Shown here piece by piece: positions 43,138 through 52,179 of a DNA stretch of 64,000 nucleotides. The DNA is from JAABRU01 sp050180235 (GTDB lineage Bacteria > Desulfobacterota > Desulfobacteria > Desulfobacterales > Desulfococcaceae): the NCBI GenBank assembly GCA_050180235.1, contig JBFXEJ010000017.1, positions 1 to 64,000 of the forward strand. The letters are read 5' to 3'. The notes below the pieces were generated by a model that saw nothing but the letters and a program-made list of their open reading frames with translations, did no database searches and was not told the origin of the DNA. A program made the translations under genes and the position numbers. The stretch's first letter is position 1, and each line of letters opens with the position of its first letter.

Positions 43138-43239
43138 TTAGGTGATTTATGAAAATAAATATCCCGGTTCAGTTCACAGACGCAAAGCCGGAGGTTTTTG
43201 CTGCTTTGATGGGATATTCTTTTCTTGAAATCACCTTAA
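43138..43239. repeat. Family C miniature element
   Basis: TTAGGTGATTTATGAAAATA and TTGAAATCACCTTAA are the inverted ends. The interior matches 6516-6623 (AAATAAATATCCC, TTCAGTTCACA). Confidence 0.7.
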
Positions 43240-43346
43240 TTACCCGTTTGCAGTTTTCCCTGTTTTACAGGGTGCGGGGGCATGCACAGATGCCTGCCCC
43301 CCTGTACATGCTTCCCCGGTCTGAATGAAAAGCGGAAAAACAAAAA

Positions 43347-43679
43347 TCAGAAAACTGTCTTTTCCGGGGGTCTGCGCTCCGGCACATATTCATGGGGAAT
43401 CTTTTCTTCGTTCCATTCCCTGCTCACATACAGATTGCAGTAACAACTGCCGAATTCTTTCACATCCGGTTCACGGTATTCACAGGGGCAGATAATATCC
43501 TTATCCTCCTCCCGCTTTCCCGAAGCCAGCCGGCAGGGACAGGCCATATAGCCGTAACGCTCTTTGTTTTGCAGCAGTGATTGCAGAAGTTCAAGGGTTC
43601 TTTCTCTGTCTTTGTTGAAGAAATACCCTTTGGGTTCCTGCACCTTCCTAAGCTGTTCATAAAGTTTTTCCGCATCCAT
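43347..43679 (-). CDS. Ferredoxin-thioredoxin reductase catalytic-chain-like protein
   Basis: A 110-residue [4Fe-4S] protein of the FTR catalytic (beta) chain family. The Cys motifs MACPCRLASG, IICPCEYRE and GSCYCNLYVS carry the cluster and redox-active disulfide residues. In this family electrons from ferredoxin reduce thioredoxin-like partners. The glutaredoxin-like gene directly upstream ends in TGATG, its stop overlapping this ATG, so the two are translationally coupled and the encoded redoxin is the obvious partner. Confidence 0.93.
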   Translation of the reverse strand: MDAEKLYEQLRKVQEPKGYFFNKDRERTLELLQSLLQNKERYGYMACPCRLASGKREEDKDIICPCEYREPDVKEFGSCYCNLYVSREWNEEKIPHEYVPERRPPEKTVF

Positions 43680-43933
43680 CACAGTCCCAGCGCCTCCCTG
43701 ATTTCTTTTTCCTTGTATCCCACAATGATCTTATCTCCGATAATGATGGTGGGGAAAGAGCATTTTGGGTTAAGTTTCTTCACATCCTCAATAATGGCCC
43801 TGCGTTCATCACCTTCCAGCAGGTCCACATCCACAAAATCATACTGCACCGTGCATTCTGCCAAAAATTTTTTGACAGATTTGCAGTGACTGCATGTGCT
43901 GAGGGAATATACCTGAACATTTTTTTTACTCAT
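43679..43933 (-). CDS. Glutaredoxin-family redoxin
   Basis: An 84-residue thioredoxin-fold protein. The active site is STCSHCKSVKKFL (CxxC), the cis-Pro is in CSFPTIIIGD, and GYKEKEIREALGL is the C-terminal helix. SHC in place of the usual PYC suggests reduction by a non-glutathione system. It is coupled to the FTR-like gene that follows, which is the likely reductant. Confidence 0.93.
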   Translation of the reverse strand: MSKKNVQVYSLSTCSHCKSVKKFLAECTVQYDFVDVDLLEGDERRAIIEDVKKLNPKCSFPTIIIGDKIIVGYKEKEIREALGL

Positions 43934-44034
43934 GAAAATTTTCCTTTCTGCGTGGCTTGGAAATAAAGCATAAACAGGCTTTCAGCCTTTTCATGCGCAG
44001 CGGCACAGGCTGGAAGCCTGTGCCACTTTTTGTT

Positions 44035-44271
44035 TCAGTCAGATTTTACAGCAAATTCCTCAAAAGTCTTCAGCCATTTGGATGTCGCATGGGTTTCACT
44101 GATTTTAAAATATCCCGCAGTGATAAAAACGGGAATCCGGTAATTTTCCGGAATGGCAAATGCCTTTTTCACGCCGTCATTTTCGAATTCGTCTTGTTTG
44201 TCCTGCGTCACAGCCCCGGCTTTGATCATTTCCTGAAAATTTTTTTCCGCAAAGGTATCAAAATTCCCCAT
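44035..44271 (-). CDS. Short protein of unknown function
   Basis: A 78-residue protein without recognised domain (NFDTFAEKNFQEMIKAGAVT, ENYRIPVFITAGYFKIS). It follows the hydantoinase-family gene closely; an upstream ATG at 44292 would overlap that gene. The start region consists of a GGAATGGGGAATGGGAAATT simple repeat and no good ribosome site is visible, so the start is uncertain. Confidence 0.5.
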   Translation of the reverse strand: MGNFDTFAEKNFQEMIKAGAVTQDKQDEFENDGVKKAFAIPENYRIPVFITAGYFKISETHATSKWLKTFEEFAVKSD

Positions 44272-45982
44272 TCCGAATTTCCCATTCCCCATTCATCAGC
44301 CCCTGCACAATGCGTTCATAACCCCGGATCAGGCCGGGTCTGACCTGCACTTTTACCCGGATGTTTCTGCCTGTGGTATAAAATCCCCGCACCATATTGA
44401 ACTGCTGACTTTCCGTTACATCCATGTCCAGATCCTCTGCATCCGCGCCCATGCGCACAGCTTTGATCCGCAGCAGTTCAAAGGCTTTTTCCGCAGCCAT
44501 TTCCTTTGAAAAATTCCGGTTTACAGTCTGCGTGAAATTCTCTTCAGGCGCGGCAGCAATTTCCTGCTGGGTATCTGCAAACAGGGTGACTTCGCATGTG
44601 GTACGGGCCAGGGCAGCGCCAATGGCATTGGCAACCTTCCAGTGGGGAATCACACTTACTTCAAATTCGGACAGTTCCTGCAGACGTTTGGCAAAATAGG
44701 GAGCCGGGCCGCCCAGCACGAAAATTTTCTTCGGGTTGACCTGCAGACCTTCCCGGAGTTCATGAATGGTATAAACCGGCTTGCGGTTGATGGCATCAAT
44801 CATGGCACGGGTATGAGAGAGAATGATATGACAGGCCCGGTCAAAAATCATCTCTGCCGCTTCCGGGATACCTGTTCCCAGAACCTCTGCCACGGAGCCG
44901 ATACCTCTGGCTGCGGCCTCCTGATCCCCGTCTTCCATCAGTCCCAGAACAAAAAGCGCGTCCGTTGGTGTGGGTGTGTTTCCGCCATAGGCCATGGCAG
45001 GACCGACGCGATCCGGCCCGATAAGAAGTTCTCCTTTGCGGACGCGCACATGACTGTCTCCGCCAAGTCCGATGGATCGGGTTTCCAGGGAGCGGATCAG
45101 CGTATTGAAATTACCGAGGCTGATACCCACAGGATTGAGCAGCGGAACCCGGTCAGCCAGAATTGCTATGTCCGTTGTGGTTCCGCCGATATCGAGCACC
45201 ACACTTTCTCCTGTTCCGGAAGCAAACACGGTCGCTCCCATGACACTGGCCGAAGGCCCGGAGAGAAGCGTCTGACCGGGAAAATCAATGGAAGCCGCGA
45301 AGTTCATAGTTCCTCCGTCAGCCTTCAGGAGATGGATGGGAATCTTCAGCCCCTTCCGGTCAAGGGATTTGACCACAGCACTGAAAAAATTTTTGTGCAC
45401 GGGAAATACAGCCGCATTGAGATAGGCAGTGGCAATGCGGCGGGGAAAATCGAGATTGCCGGATATCTGATGCCCCATGAAAATCCTTTCGGCATTTTCA
45501 CCCAGGATGTTCTGCAAAATATCCCGGATCATCAGTTCATGAGCGGGATTGCGCACGGAAAATTTTCCCACAATCCCGAATGTCCTGATCCCTTCCTGTT
45601 TCAGATGCTGCGCGACTGAGATAATTTCTTCCCGGTTTATCCCTGTGATTTCCCGGCCCCGGTGATCCACCGACCCGGAAACACAGAAATAATGTTCATT
45701 GGTACGGAACAGTTCCGGATCAATGCCGGGCCCGGCAGAAACAATCATGCCGACCGGCTGATTCTTTTCCTGAACAATGGCATTGGTGGTCAAAGTGGTG
45801 CTGAGCACTGCCCGCCTGATTTTTTCCGGATCAATTCCCCCGGTGATCTTTTCCAGACTTGTCAGAACCGTCTGAAACAGATCCTCCTGTGCTGTGCGCA
45901 CCTTGAATTCCCGGATCAGTCCCCTGTCTCCCAAAAGCACGGCATCCGTATGTGTTCCGCCGACATCAAGTCCTATTATCAT
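44258..45982 (-). CDS. Hydantoinase/oxoprolinase-family protein (HyuA-like)
   Basis: A 574-residue ATP-dependent hydrolase of the HyuA (hydantoinase A/oxoprolinase) family with an actin-like fold. Motifs: IIGLDVGGTHTDAVLL at the N-terminus (HydA_N), STTLTTNAI, SGPSASVMGA and VVLDIGGTTTDIAIL (ATP site), and SIGLGGDSHV. The ATG at 45982 follows AAGGAA. HyuA usually pairs with HyuB, which is absent here. The substrate is unknown. Its final residues (GEWEIRNGEF) come from a GGGAATGGGA-type repeat and may extend the native C-terminus. Confidence 0.9.
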   Translation of the reverse strand: MIIGLDVGGTHTDAVLLGDRGLIREFKVRTAQEDLFQTVLTSLEKITGGIDPEKIRRAVLSTTLTTNAIVQEKNQPVGMIVSAGPGIDPELFRTNEHYFCVSGSVDHRGREITGINREEIISVAQHLKQEGIRTFGIVGKFSVRNPAHELMIRDILQNILGENAERIFMGHQISGNLDFPRRIATAYLNAAVFPVHKNFFSAVVKSLDRKGLKIPIHLLKADGGTMNFAASIDFPGQTLLSGPSASVMGATVFASGTGESVVLDIGGTTTDIAILADRVPLLNPVGISLGNFNTLIRSLETRSIGLGGDSHVRVRKGELLIGPDRVGPAMAYGGNTPTPTDALFVLGLMEDGDQEAAARGIGSVAEVLGTGIPEAAEMIFDRACHIILSHTRAMIDAINRKPVYTIHELREGLQVNPKKIFVLGGPAPYFAKRLQELSEFEVSVIPHWKVANAIGAALARTTCEVTLFADTQQEIAAAPEENFTQTVNRNFSKEMAAEKAFELLRIKAVRMGADAEDLDMDVTESQQFNMVRGFYTTGRNIRVKVQVRPGLIRGYERIVQGLMNGEWEIRNGEF

Positions 45983-46367
45983 GGCTTTTCCTTGCATCTG
46001 TGAAAGGTTGACAATATATGCACATCAGGTGGCAGCCTGCATTTTTCCGCTGCCGGACTGCCGGTCATTTTCCGCAAATATGACCGGGCTGCGGGGGATA
46101 CTCTCGGATGTTACGCAATTTTTTTAAAAATCAGCATATTGCTTTGCCATCCAGCATTCCTTCAAAAAATGTAATCCAGTAATTTCAGAACATTATGGAT
46201 ACCAATTTTCACCGGTATGACGGTGGTGCCTAACATGAGTACTCTTTTTCCCCAGCGAAAAGCAGGAATTATCCTATACTTTATCCGGTTGTTTTTCAAT
46301 ATCATATTTGATAGAAAAACCCAAGAGAAGTGTGGCATGAAATTTTTCTGAAAAGGAGATAGGGAAA
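45983..46367. other. Divergent intergenic region
   Basis: About 385 bases between the HyuA-like and FecR genes. A REP-like repeat lies at 46172-46240. AAAGGAGATAGGG forms the FecR ribosome site. No further gene is evident. Confidence 0.45.
46172..46240. repeat. REP-like palindromic repeat (family G)
   Basis: GTAATCCAGTAATTTCAG and GGATACCAATTTTCACCGG with the tail GGTATGACGG and TAACATGAGT form a diverged copy. Confidence 0.55.
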
Positions 46368-47063
46368 ATGAAAGGCATAACTTATATATTTTTGGCCTTT
46401 TTCCTGCTTTTGCCATCGGCCGGGACATGTGCTTCGTCCGTCGGAGCAGTCACCGCATTCCAGGGACAGGCAGAGATCATCAGGCCCGGACAGCCCGGTA
46501 TACCCACTGCTTCCGGTATGCCTGTCCACGCGGGTGACATGGCAAAAACCGGAAAGCGTTCCAAACTTGAAATCCGCTTTGATGACGGCAGCATAATTCG
46601 TCTTGGAGAAAATTCACACGCAGAAATAGCAGAATACCTGTTTGAAGATGACAGTGTTCTGGCAAAAATATTTCTGCACGCCGGAAAAGTCCGCAGCATT
46701 GTAAAAAAAGCAAAAGGATTGTTTGGAATGGATGAAATAAACCGTTTTGAGGTGCATACGGACACGGCGGTCATAGGGGCGCGGGGAACGGATTTTGTCA
46801 CATTCCGCAAGGGAAAGATCAGCCGTGCCCTGTTTATCAGAGGAGAAGGTTACTGCTATCCGGTGGGCAATCCCGAAGCTCTGAAAAAAGTTGCCGCAGG
46901 ACAGTCCGTAACCGTAAACAGGGCGGATGCAGTCCCCTTTGTGCAAAAAGGGAATGAATCGGAAATCCGGGAAAATCTGAACGATACAACTATCTGGAAA
47001 GATAGCGGTTTTATATGGAATAACCCGGGGCCTGATGACACAGTAACAGCAAGTCCCTACTGA
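46368..47063 (+). CDS. FecR-domain exported protein
   Basis: A 231-residue secreted or periplasmic protein with signal peptide (YIFLAFFLLLPSAGTCASS). The FecR domain (about 25-165) shows GMPVHAGDMAKTGKRSKLEI, FDDGSIIRLGENSHAEI and the C-terminal FEVHTDTAVIGARGTDF strand set. In stand-alone form such proteins are not anti-sigma factors; their role is unknown. The C-terminal 40 residues are polar and unordered-looking. AAAGGAGA lies just upstream. Confidence 0.9.
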   Translation: MKGITYIFLAFFLLLPSAGTCASSVGAVTAFQGQAEIIRPGQPGIPTASGMPVHAGDMAKTGKRSKLEIRFDDGSIIRLGENSHAEIAEYLFEDDSVLAKIFLHAGKVRSIVKKAKGLFGMDEINRFEVHTDTAVIGARGTDFVTFRKGKISRALFIRGEGYCYPVGNPEALKKVAAGQSVTVNRADAVPFVQKGNESEIRENLNDTTIWKDSGFIWNNPGPDDTVTASPY

Positions 47064-47122
47064 TTCTGTGACGATTTTTTTGTAATTTCCCAGGCATGAT
47101 CCGATTGCAAAAGTCAGTCATC

Positions 47123-47190
47123 GTCATTCCGGCGAAAGCCTGAATCCTGTGTTTTCAGTCTGTTCCGGACACCGGTTTTGACGGTTTTGT
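47123..47190. repeat. REP-like palindromic repeat (family G)
   Basis: GTCATTCCGGCGAAAGCCTG and GTTCCGGACACCGGTTTTG are the arms of this copy. Confidence 0.6.
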
Positions 47191-47360
47191 GGGGTTTTGC
47201 AATTGTCCCGGTTCCAAAAGGTTTTCCGGGACACAGGTGTTCCCTGTTTCGGGATTGAGAGAGCAATACTTTGAAAATACAATAAAAATGCAGTTTATCC
47301 GGAGTTGCGGATGAAATAGGCATTTACAAACAGGTGACAGATGGGTTATAAAGATAAATT

Positions 47361-48599
47361 ATGAAAACAGCTATAAGATGGTTTGGTTTATTTACGGTAC
47401 TGTTATGTATGACTTTTCCAGCGGATGCCTACAAGAGCTGTCCGCCACTGACGCGGTGCAGAGACCCCTTTCTGCAGCAGGGACTTGAGGCTGCTGTCGC
47501 TTCTCTGGATCTGGATGCCGCTGTCCAAAGCAAAAACCTTTGCGTGGCACTGGCCGATATTACGGATCCGTCCTCGCCCAGACTGGCTGCCCTCAACGGC
47601 AACCAGATGATGTACGCTGCAAGTCTTCCCAAAATTGCCATCCTGCTTGGCGCATTCGAGCGTATCCACAGGGGTGAGATGACCCTGGATCAGGAAACAC
47701 ATGATACGATTACGCGCATGATCCGCAATTCCTCCAATGAAGCCGCCACCGAGATGCTCAACCGCGTAGGCCCGGAATTTCTGGAAAGTGTGCTCCGTTC
47801 TCCCAAATACCGCTTCTATGATCTTTCCCAGAACGGGGGGCTGTGGGTGGGTAAGGAATACGGCAAATCCGCTGCATGGAAACGTGACCCCCTGTACAAT
47901 CTTTCCCACGGTGCCACGGCTGTGCAGGTTGCCCGTTTTTACTATATGCTGGAAAACGGACTGCTCGTATCCCCGGAAATGAGCCGGAAGATGAAGGAAA
48001 TTTTGGGGCATCCCGCGATTCATCACAAATTTGTAAAGGGACTTGAGGCCACGCGTCCCAATTCCGCCATCTACCGGAAATCCGGAACCTGGGGGCAGTT
48101 TCATGCAGACAGTGCCATTGTGGAGCGCAAAGGCCGCCGCTATATTGCCGTGGCCCTGGCAAACAGCCCGGAAGGCGGGCAGTGGCTCAGCGACCTTATT
48201 GTGGCTCTGGATGATCTGATTTTTCACGGCTGGCCGCAGACCCGGTATTTCCGTCCTGAGAAGGATACCCTGAATGTGGCCCGTCTGGAGACAGATGTTC
48301 CTAAAATAATCCGTCCGGAGACTAATCTTCAGAAGCCGGCCCGTCAGAAGGCAGTTCAGAAGGCAACCCGTCTGAAGGCAGTTCAGAAGACAAAACGTCT
48401 GAAGACGGTGCAGAAGGCAAAACGTCTGAAGACGGTGCAGAAGGCAACCCGTCTGAAGGCAGTTCAGAAGGCAAAACATCTGAAGACAGTGCAGAAGGAG
48501 AAGAGTCTGAAGAATGATCGGAAGAAGCATGGTAAGACTCCAAAAGCCTCTGGATCCGTGTCCCAAGTGTCTGGTGCACGACAGCAGAGTTCTTCCTGA
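47361..48599 (+). CDS. Secreted serine hydrolase (beta-lactamase/PBP-like) with Lys-rich repeat tail
   Basis: A 412-residue exported penicillin-recognising-type hydrolase. A signal peptide (residues 1-23) is followed by a class A beta-lactamase-like domain with ASLPKIAIL (SxxK; catalytic Ser), SSNEAATEML (SxN) and RKSGTWG (KSG), so the catalytic set is present. From about residue 320 the protein is a 9-residue repeat (RLKTVQKAK type), strongly basic, perhaps binding an acidic polymer. The last 278 bases overlap the convergent gene on the other strand, which encodes a second serine hydrolase. True beta-lactamase activity is unlikely to be its role; peptidoglycan processing is a guess. Confidence 0.85.
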   Translation: MKTAIRWFGLFTVLLCMTFPADAYKSCPPLTRCRDPFLQQGLEAAVASLDLDAAVQSKNLCVALADITDPSSPRLAALNGNQMMYAASLPKIAILLGAFERIHRGEMTLDQETHDTITRMIRNSSNEAATEMLNRVGPEFLESVLRSPKYRFYDLSQNGGLWVGKEYGKSAAWKRDPLYNLSHGATAVQVARFYYMLENGLLVSPEMSRKMKEILGHPAIHHKFVKGLEATRPNSAIYRKSGTWGQFHADSAIVERKGRRYIAVALANSPEGGQWLSDLIVALDDLIFHGWPQTRYFRPEKDTLNVARLETDVPKIIRPETNLQKPARQKAVQKATRLKAVQKTKRLKTVQKAKRLKTVQKATRLKAVQKAKHLKTVQKEKSLKNDRKKHGKTPKASGSVSQVSGARQQSSS

Positions 48600-49785
48600 G
48601 CACATCAGACATGATGACAACCATATAGTGCAGATGCCGTGTCTCTGCCGGGGATTCCACAACAGCCACAGAATTCATCAGATTTCTGACATTTCCTTTG
48701 TATTTGCCGCATGTGAATCCGGGTTCGGGTCTGCACTGGTACAGAGAACCGGATTTAAAGTAAACAGCCGCATCCGAAAGAGCCGGAGCCGAGGCATAGC
48801 GTATCCGTCTCTGGGTCATGTAAAGCAGGCGTTTGATTTCCCTGCTTGAAAATATGTCCACAATTTTTCCCTGCTCCATTTTCAGCAGAAACTGCATTAA
48901 AGAACGGGAATTTGCCCGGCTGCCGGTTCTTCCCGGAACGATCTGCTTGCCCCGTTTTGTAAAAAAATTCCCCTGCCGGAACTGTTCTGTGTCAAATCCG
49001 TGCTGTTCCAGCGGGGTCTGCAAACTTCTGACAAGGAGTCCGGAAAGAACCTGCCTGGGTGTTTCACGGAAAAACGTCCGGATTTCAGCTTCACTGACCG
49101 GATAACGTTTTCCGAAATGTCTGAGCAGAAGGATTTCCCGGATCACCATGCTTGCGGAAGCATTGGAACTGGCTGAAAGCATCCAGTCCAGATATGTGTA
49201 AAGAGATGCCCTGTCTCCGATCCGCAGGATGCGGTGGGAAAGCTGTTTTTTTGCAGGATTCCAGAAGGGAACCTTGTGCTCGTCAGATCGGATGAACTCA
49301 TCTGCCGTGACCATTGCTGTCCGCAGAATGTTCAGGCGGGCCTGTGTGTCTTCCGGCCAAATATCAGCCAAAGCCTGAAACAGCCCTGTGGCAACAACGA
49401 TTTTTCCCACACTTCCGGGATTATGATCCGCAGTTCCCCGGTGTTCCGCGTAAACAGGAGCGTCAGGATTGGAAAGATCCAGCACTGCAATTCCGTATCT
49501 GTTGACTTCCCTGCCAAGCAGTCTGACAATCTTGGATGTAAATTCCTTATCCGCAGCCGGAAGTTTCATATCCGCCCTGTTTGTCAGGCGCAGATCAGCC
49601 TTATCCAGTCCGAGCATGGCTCCGGCAGGCTGACGCGGCCCGCCCACTTTGCCTTCATTTGCCAGACGGTAGCCTTCCAGCCGGGCAATGCCGCTGAAAC
49701 CATCCCCGTCCAGAGGATAGGCAAACCCGGAAACAGTCCCGAACATCACTCCCAGAAAAATACTGAATATGCTGATAAATTTCAT
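48322..49785 (-). CDS. Secreted serine hydrolase with Ser/Asp/Pro-rich repeat tail
   Basis: A 487-residue exported protein related to the convergent gene's hydrolase. The ATG at 49785 gives a signal peptide (KFISIFSIFLGVMFGTVSGF); an ATG at 49809 is also possible. Catalytic motifs are NPGSVGKIVVA (SxxK), ASSNASASMV (SxN) and YFKSGSLY (KSG). The C-terminal 75 residues are a 9-residue repeat (DVLPSELPS, DGLPSAPSS), acidic and Pro/Ser-rich. It is read from the same 27-bp DNA repeat that encodes the basic tail of the opposite gene. Confidence 0.85.
   Translation of the reverse strand: MKFISIFSIFLGVMFGTVSGFAYPLDGDGFSGIARLEGYRLANEGKVGGPRQPAGAMLGLDKADLRLTNRADMKLPAADKEFTSKIVRLLGREVNRYGIAVLDLSNPDAPVYAEHRGTADHNPGSVGKIVVATGLFQALADIWPEDTQARLNILRTAMVTADEFIRSDEHKVPFWNPAKKQLSHRILRIGDRASLYTYLDWMLSASSNASASMVIREILLLRHFGKRYPVSEAEIRTFFRETPRQVLSGLLVRSLQTPLEQHGFDTEQFRQGNFFTKRGKQIVPGRTGSRANSRSLMQFLLKMEQGKIVDIFSSREIKRLLYMTQRRIRYASAPALSDAAVYFKSGSLYQCRPEPGFTCGKYKGNVRNLMNSVAVVESPAETRHLHYMVVIMSDVLRKNSAVVHQTLGTRIQRLLESYHASSDHSSDSSPSALSSDVLPSELPSDGLPSAPSSDVLPSAPSSDVLSSELPSDGLPSELPSDGPASED
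48340..48520. repeat. 27-bp minisatellite coding on both strands
   Basis: Units such as CGTCTGAAGACGGTGCAGAAGGCAAAA follow each other at an exact 27-bp period, about six or seven copies with small changes. Read forward they give RLKTVQKAK, read in reverse DVLPSAPSS, forming the tails of the two convergent hydrolases. Confidence 0.85.
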
Positions 49786-49867
49786 AATATTTTCTCCCCA
49801 CAAAATCAAATCTGACCGATCACCTTGCGCCGACTTTCCAAAAATCAGGAAGTTACCCTTTCACCGC

Positions 49868-49935
49868 CATTCCGGCATAAGCCGGAATCCGGCAGTTTCA
49901 AACAGTTGCGGATACCGGTTTTCGCGTGTATGACG
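49868..49935. repeat. REP-like palindromic repeat (family G)
   Basis: CATTCCGGCATAAGCCGGAATCC and GGATACCGGTTTTCGCGTGT form the arms, ending in TATGACG. Confidence 0.7.
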
Positions 49936-50034
49936 ACATTGCGTAAGGTGAGATTACAGAATACCGGCAGACCGGGTTAAATATATTCGGTACATACTTG
50001 ACATGCAATCTTTTTTTTTCTATTTTGCATTTTC

Positions 50035-50652
50035 ATGAACGATTATCAGACAGAGCAGATGGAAACCCTGACTATGATCCGGAGCCATTTTTCGGAAATG
50101 GGGGAAGCGGAGCGGAAAAAGCTTCGGGCATCTCTGAAAGACTATCTGGCATTCAGGGCAGATACAGCGGCATTTCTGGCAGGGCATTTCGGACATCTCT
50201 GTACCCGGAACTGCTATGAAAACCGCATGAGTGCGTGCTGCTCCAAAGACGGCATTATCACCTTTTTCGCAGATGCCGCGGTCAACGTGCTGCTGTCTTC
50301 GGATGCACAACTGGATGCACTGGCAGATGTGCTTGTAAAAACCCATACAGGTTTCAAATGTGTGTATCTTTCTGAAAAGGGATGTCTGTGGCGGATCAAA
50401 CCCATTGTGTGCGAAATGTTTCTCTGTGATTCTGCCAAAGCGGAAATCTTTGGAAATAACCCTGCCCTGAAGGAGGAATGGGAGACTTTGGAAAAAAGGA
50501 GAAAAGGTTTCACCTGGCCGGATCGCCCGGTTCTGTTTGATGAGCTGGAGCAGATTTTTCTGGATGCAGGATACCGTTCTCCCCTGATGTATCTGCACAT
50601 CAGTCCCGGACTGCTGCGGATCAGGCGCAATTCCGCCCGGCACCCGGACTGA
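50035..50652 (+). CDS. Cys-rich putative metal-binding protein (YkgJ-like)
   Basis: A 205-residue soluble protein. Cys clusters CTRNCYENRMSACCSKDG (about 56-73) and CVYLSEKGCLWRIKPIVCE with FLCD (about 107-132) resemble the zinc/iron-chelating YkgJ/FliB-type family (CPFL...GCL...RPxxCR). The function is unknown; metal or Fe-S binding is inferred from the Cys pattern. A clear ribosome site is not visible before the ATG, so the start is uncertain. Confidence 0.72.
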   Translation: MNDYQTEQMETLTMIRSHFSEMGEAERKKLRASLKDYLAFRADTAAFLAGHFGHLCTRNCYENRMSACCSKDGIITFFADAAVNVLLSSDAQLDALADVLVKTHTGFKCVYLSEKGCLWRIKPIVCEMFLCDSAKAEIFGNNPALKEEWETLEKRRKGFTWPDRPVLFDELEQIFLDAGYRSPLMYLHISPGLLRIRRNSARHPD

Positions 50653-50787
50653 TATGGGAAACTGTTTTGCAGTATCCCGCCATTTTCAGTCAGCAGAGAA
50701 AAATTTTTTTTTGCAATGCAGACTTTCAGGCTTTTTACCGTAATTTTTTTTCAACTTTACTTTATACTTGAGAAAGGACATAATCTG

Positions 50788-51057
50788 ATGAAAGATGACA
50801 GGGGACTGTATTATTATCCGTTTCCCGAAAACAAAGGTGTGCGGATGTATGTACGTGAGGTTGGGGATGAAATCTGTTTCCGTTTATGGAAATCAGATGA
50901 GCCTGAAATATGGGAGGGGCATGGATGGGTTCCCCATGCGGCCATACTGGAGGCTGCGGCCATGTACAAAAAAACATCGTCCAGAGGTTTTGATCCGGGC
51001 CGGGCGTATGATCTTGCTGTGGCCGGCTCCCTGATTCAGGAGGATAAAAAAAAATAA
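50788..51057 (+). CDS. Small protein of unknown function
   Basis: An 89-residue acidic protein without recognised family (DDRGLYYYPFPENKGVRMYV, EPEIWEGHGWVPHAAILEAA). The ATG at 50788 follows GAAAGGA. It ends 22 bases before the OmpA-like lipoprotein, which has its own ribosome site, so the two may be co-transcribed. Confidence 0.7.
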   Translation: MKDDRGLYYYPFPENKGVRMYVREVGDEICFRLWKSDEPEIWEGHGWVPHAAILEAAAMYKKTSSRGFDPGRAYDLAVAGSLIQEDKKK

Positions 51058-51079
51058 CCGGCATAAAGGAGATGCAAAA

Positions 51080-51733
51080 ATGAGAAAATTATTGTTTCCA
51101 AATGTTTTATTTTCTGTTTTCCTTATTCTGGCAGTCAGCGGATGCGCAACCAGGAGATATGTGAATGAACAGCTTAACGAGGCGCTTACTGCTGAAATCA
51201 GCAATGTGCGCACAGATATTTCCAATGTGCGGGAAGGTGTGCGAAGCAATCAGGAGGCCATTGATGTGCTGAAAATCAAAACCCAGGAACAGCAGGAGAT
51301 GATAGAGAAAAAATTCTCTTTGGTAGATGAGGCCATCAGCCGCGCCAAAGAGGGCAGCAAGGTCAGTGCCGGAAAACTTATGTTTGAGGCCACCATTTCC
51401 GATGAAACCGTTCCCTTTACTTTTAACAAAAGTGAACTTTCCGAAGATGCCAAAGCCGAACTGGACATCCTGGCTGAGGTGCTGATTCAGGAAAACAGGA
51501 ATGTGTATATTGAAATTCAGGGACATACAGACAACATCGGAACCGAGGCATACAACCTGAAACTGGGGCAGTTCCGTGCGGATGCTGTCAAAAACTATCT
51601 GCATACAAAGCATGAAATTCCGCTTAACCGCATGGACAGCTTTTCATACGGCAAATCCAGACCGGTTGCGCCCAATGACACCGCAGAAAACCGCGCACAG
51701 AACCGCCGTGTGGTGCTGATGGTGATGGAGTAG
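51080..51733 (+). CDS. OmpA-family (Pal-like) lipoprotein
   Basis: A 217-residue lipoprotein: signal peptide with lipobox LAVSGC (Cys at about 23), a coiled-coil stretch (about 30-85: NVRTDISNVREGVRSNQEAI), then an OmpA-C peptidoglycan-binding domain (IQGHTDNIGTEAYNLKLGQF, NRRVVLMV). It tethers the outer membrane to peptidoglycan. AAAGGAGATGC lies just upstream. It is followed by a strong hairpin. Confidence 0.94.
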   Translation: MRKLLFPNVLFSVFLILAVSGCATRRYVNEQLNEALTAEISNVRTDISNVREGVRSNQEAIDVLKIKTQEQQEMIEKKFSLVDEAISRAKEGSKVSAGKLMFEATISDETVPFTFNKSELSEDAKAELDILAEVLIQENRNVYIEIQGHTDNIGTEAYNLKLGQFRADAVKNYLHTKHEIPLNRMDSFSYGKSRPVAPNDTAENRAQNRRVVLMVME

Positions 51734-51771
51734 TGCTTTTTCAACTTTGATTTTATGAGTTCAAGTGTGCA

Positions 51772-51804
51772 AAAAACCGGATTTTTTGGAAAAATCCGGT
51801 TTTT
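51772..51804. terminator. Rho-independent terminator
   Basis: AAAAACCGGATTTTT and AAAAATCCGGTTTTT pair perfectly over 15 bp around a 3-base loop, 39 bases after the OmpA-like gene. The A/T tracts give a terminator usable in both directions. Confidence 0.7.
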
Positions 51805-51837
51805 GCAAATCACAGATGCAGCAGTCAGGGCTGTGCC

Positions 51838-51937
51838 AAGGTGATTTCCTGAAAAGAATATCCCGGCCAAAGTATCAAAAACTTCCAGTTTTTGCCTGTG
51901 AACTGAAACGGTATATTTATTTTCAGAAATCACCTAA
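51838..51937. repeat. Family C miniature element
   Basis: AAGGTGATTTCCTGAAAA and TTTTCAGAAATCACCTAA are the inverted ends. The interior matches the other family C copies in reverse orientation. Confidence 0.72.
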
Positions 51938-52179
51938 ATGTCAAGCAGATTTCGGGTTGGGTGAAGCAACAGCGTAACCTTCCTGTTTTTAAGCATTGTC
52001 TGAACCATGATTCACAGTATTAAGGGATTGGCAGGATAAAAACCCGGCAATGAAACATATCAGTCATGGCAAATCCCTTAATCCTGAAAATCCCGGTTCA
52101 GACAATATTTCTGAACCATAATTTACGGGATTAAAGGATTGATTCAATCCGCACTGCGGAAAAGCGAAAGGACAGTCTT

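Larger units (their letters stand above)
42426..43346. other. Repeat-filled region beyond cassette 3
   Basis: About 920 bases without a gene. In order: the cassette boundary and the shared CCAGTTGTTATGCGG motif (42456-42470), a REP-like repeat (42699-42769), family A copy 2 (42851-43042), a truncated REP-like repeat (43047-43120) and a family C element (43138-43239). Confidence 0.6.
51734..52179. other. Intergenic region with terminator and repeats
   Basis: About 445 bases: the terminator (51772-51804), a family C element (51838-51937), then CTGAACCATGATTCACAG and CTGAACCATAATTTACGG direct repeats (about 52002 and 52110) of a further palindromic type. No gene is seen. Confidence 0.5.
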
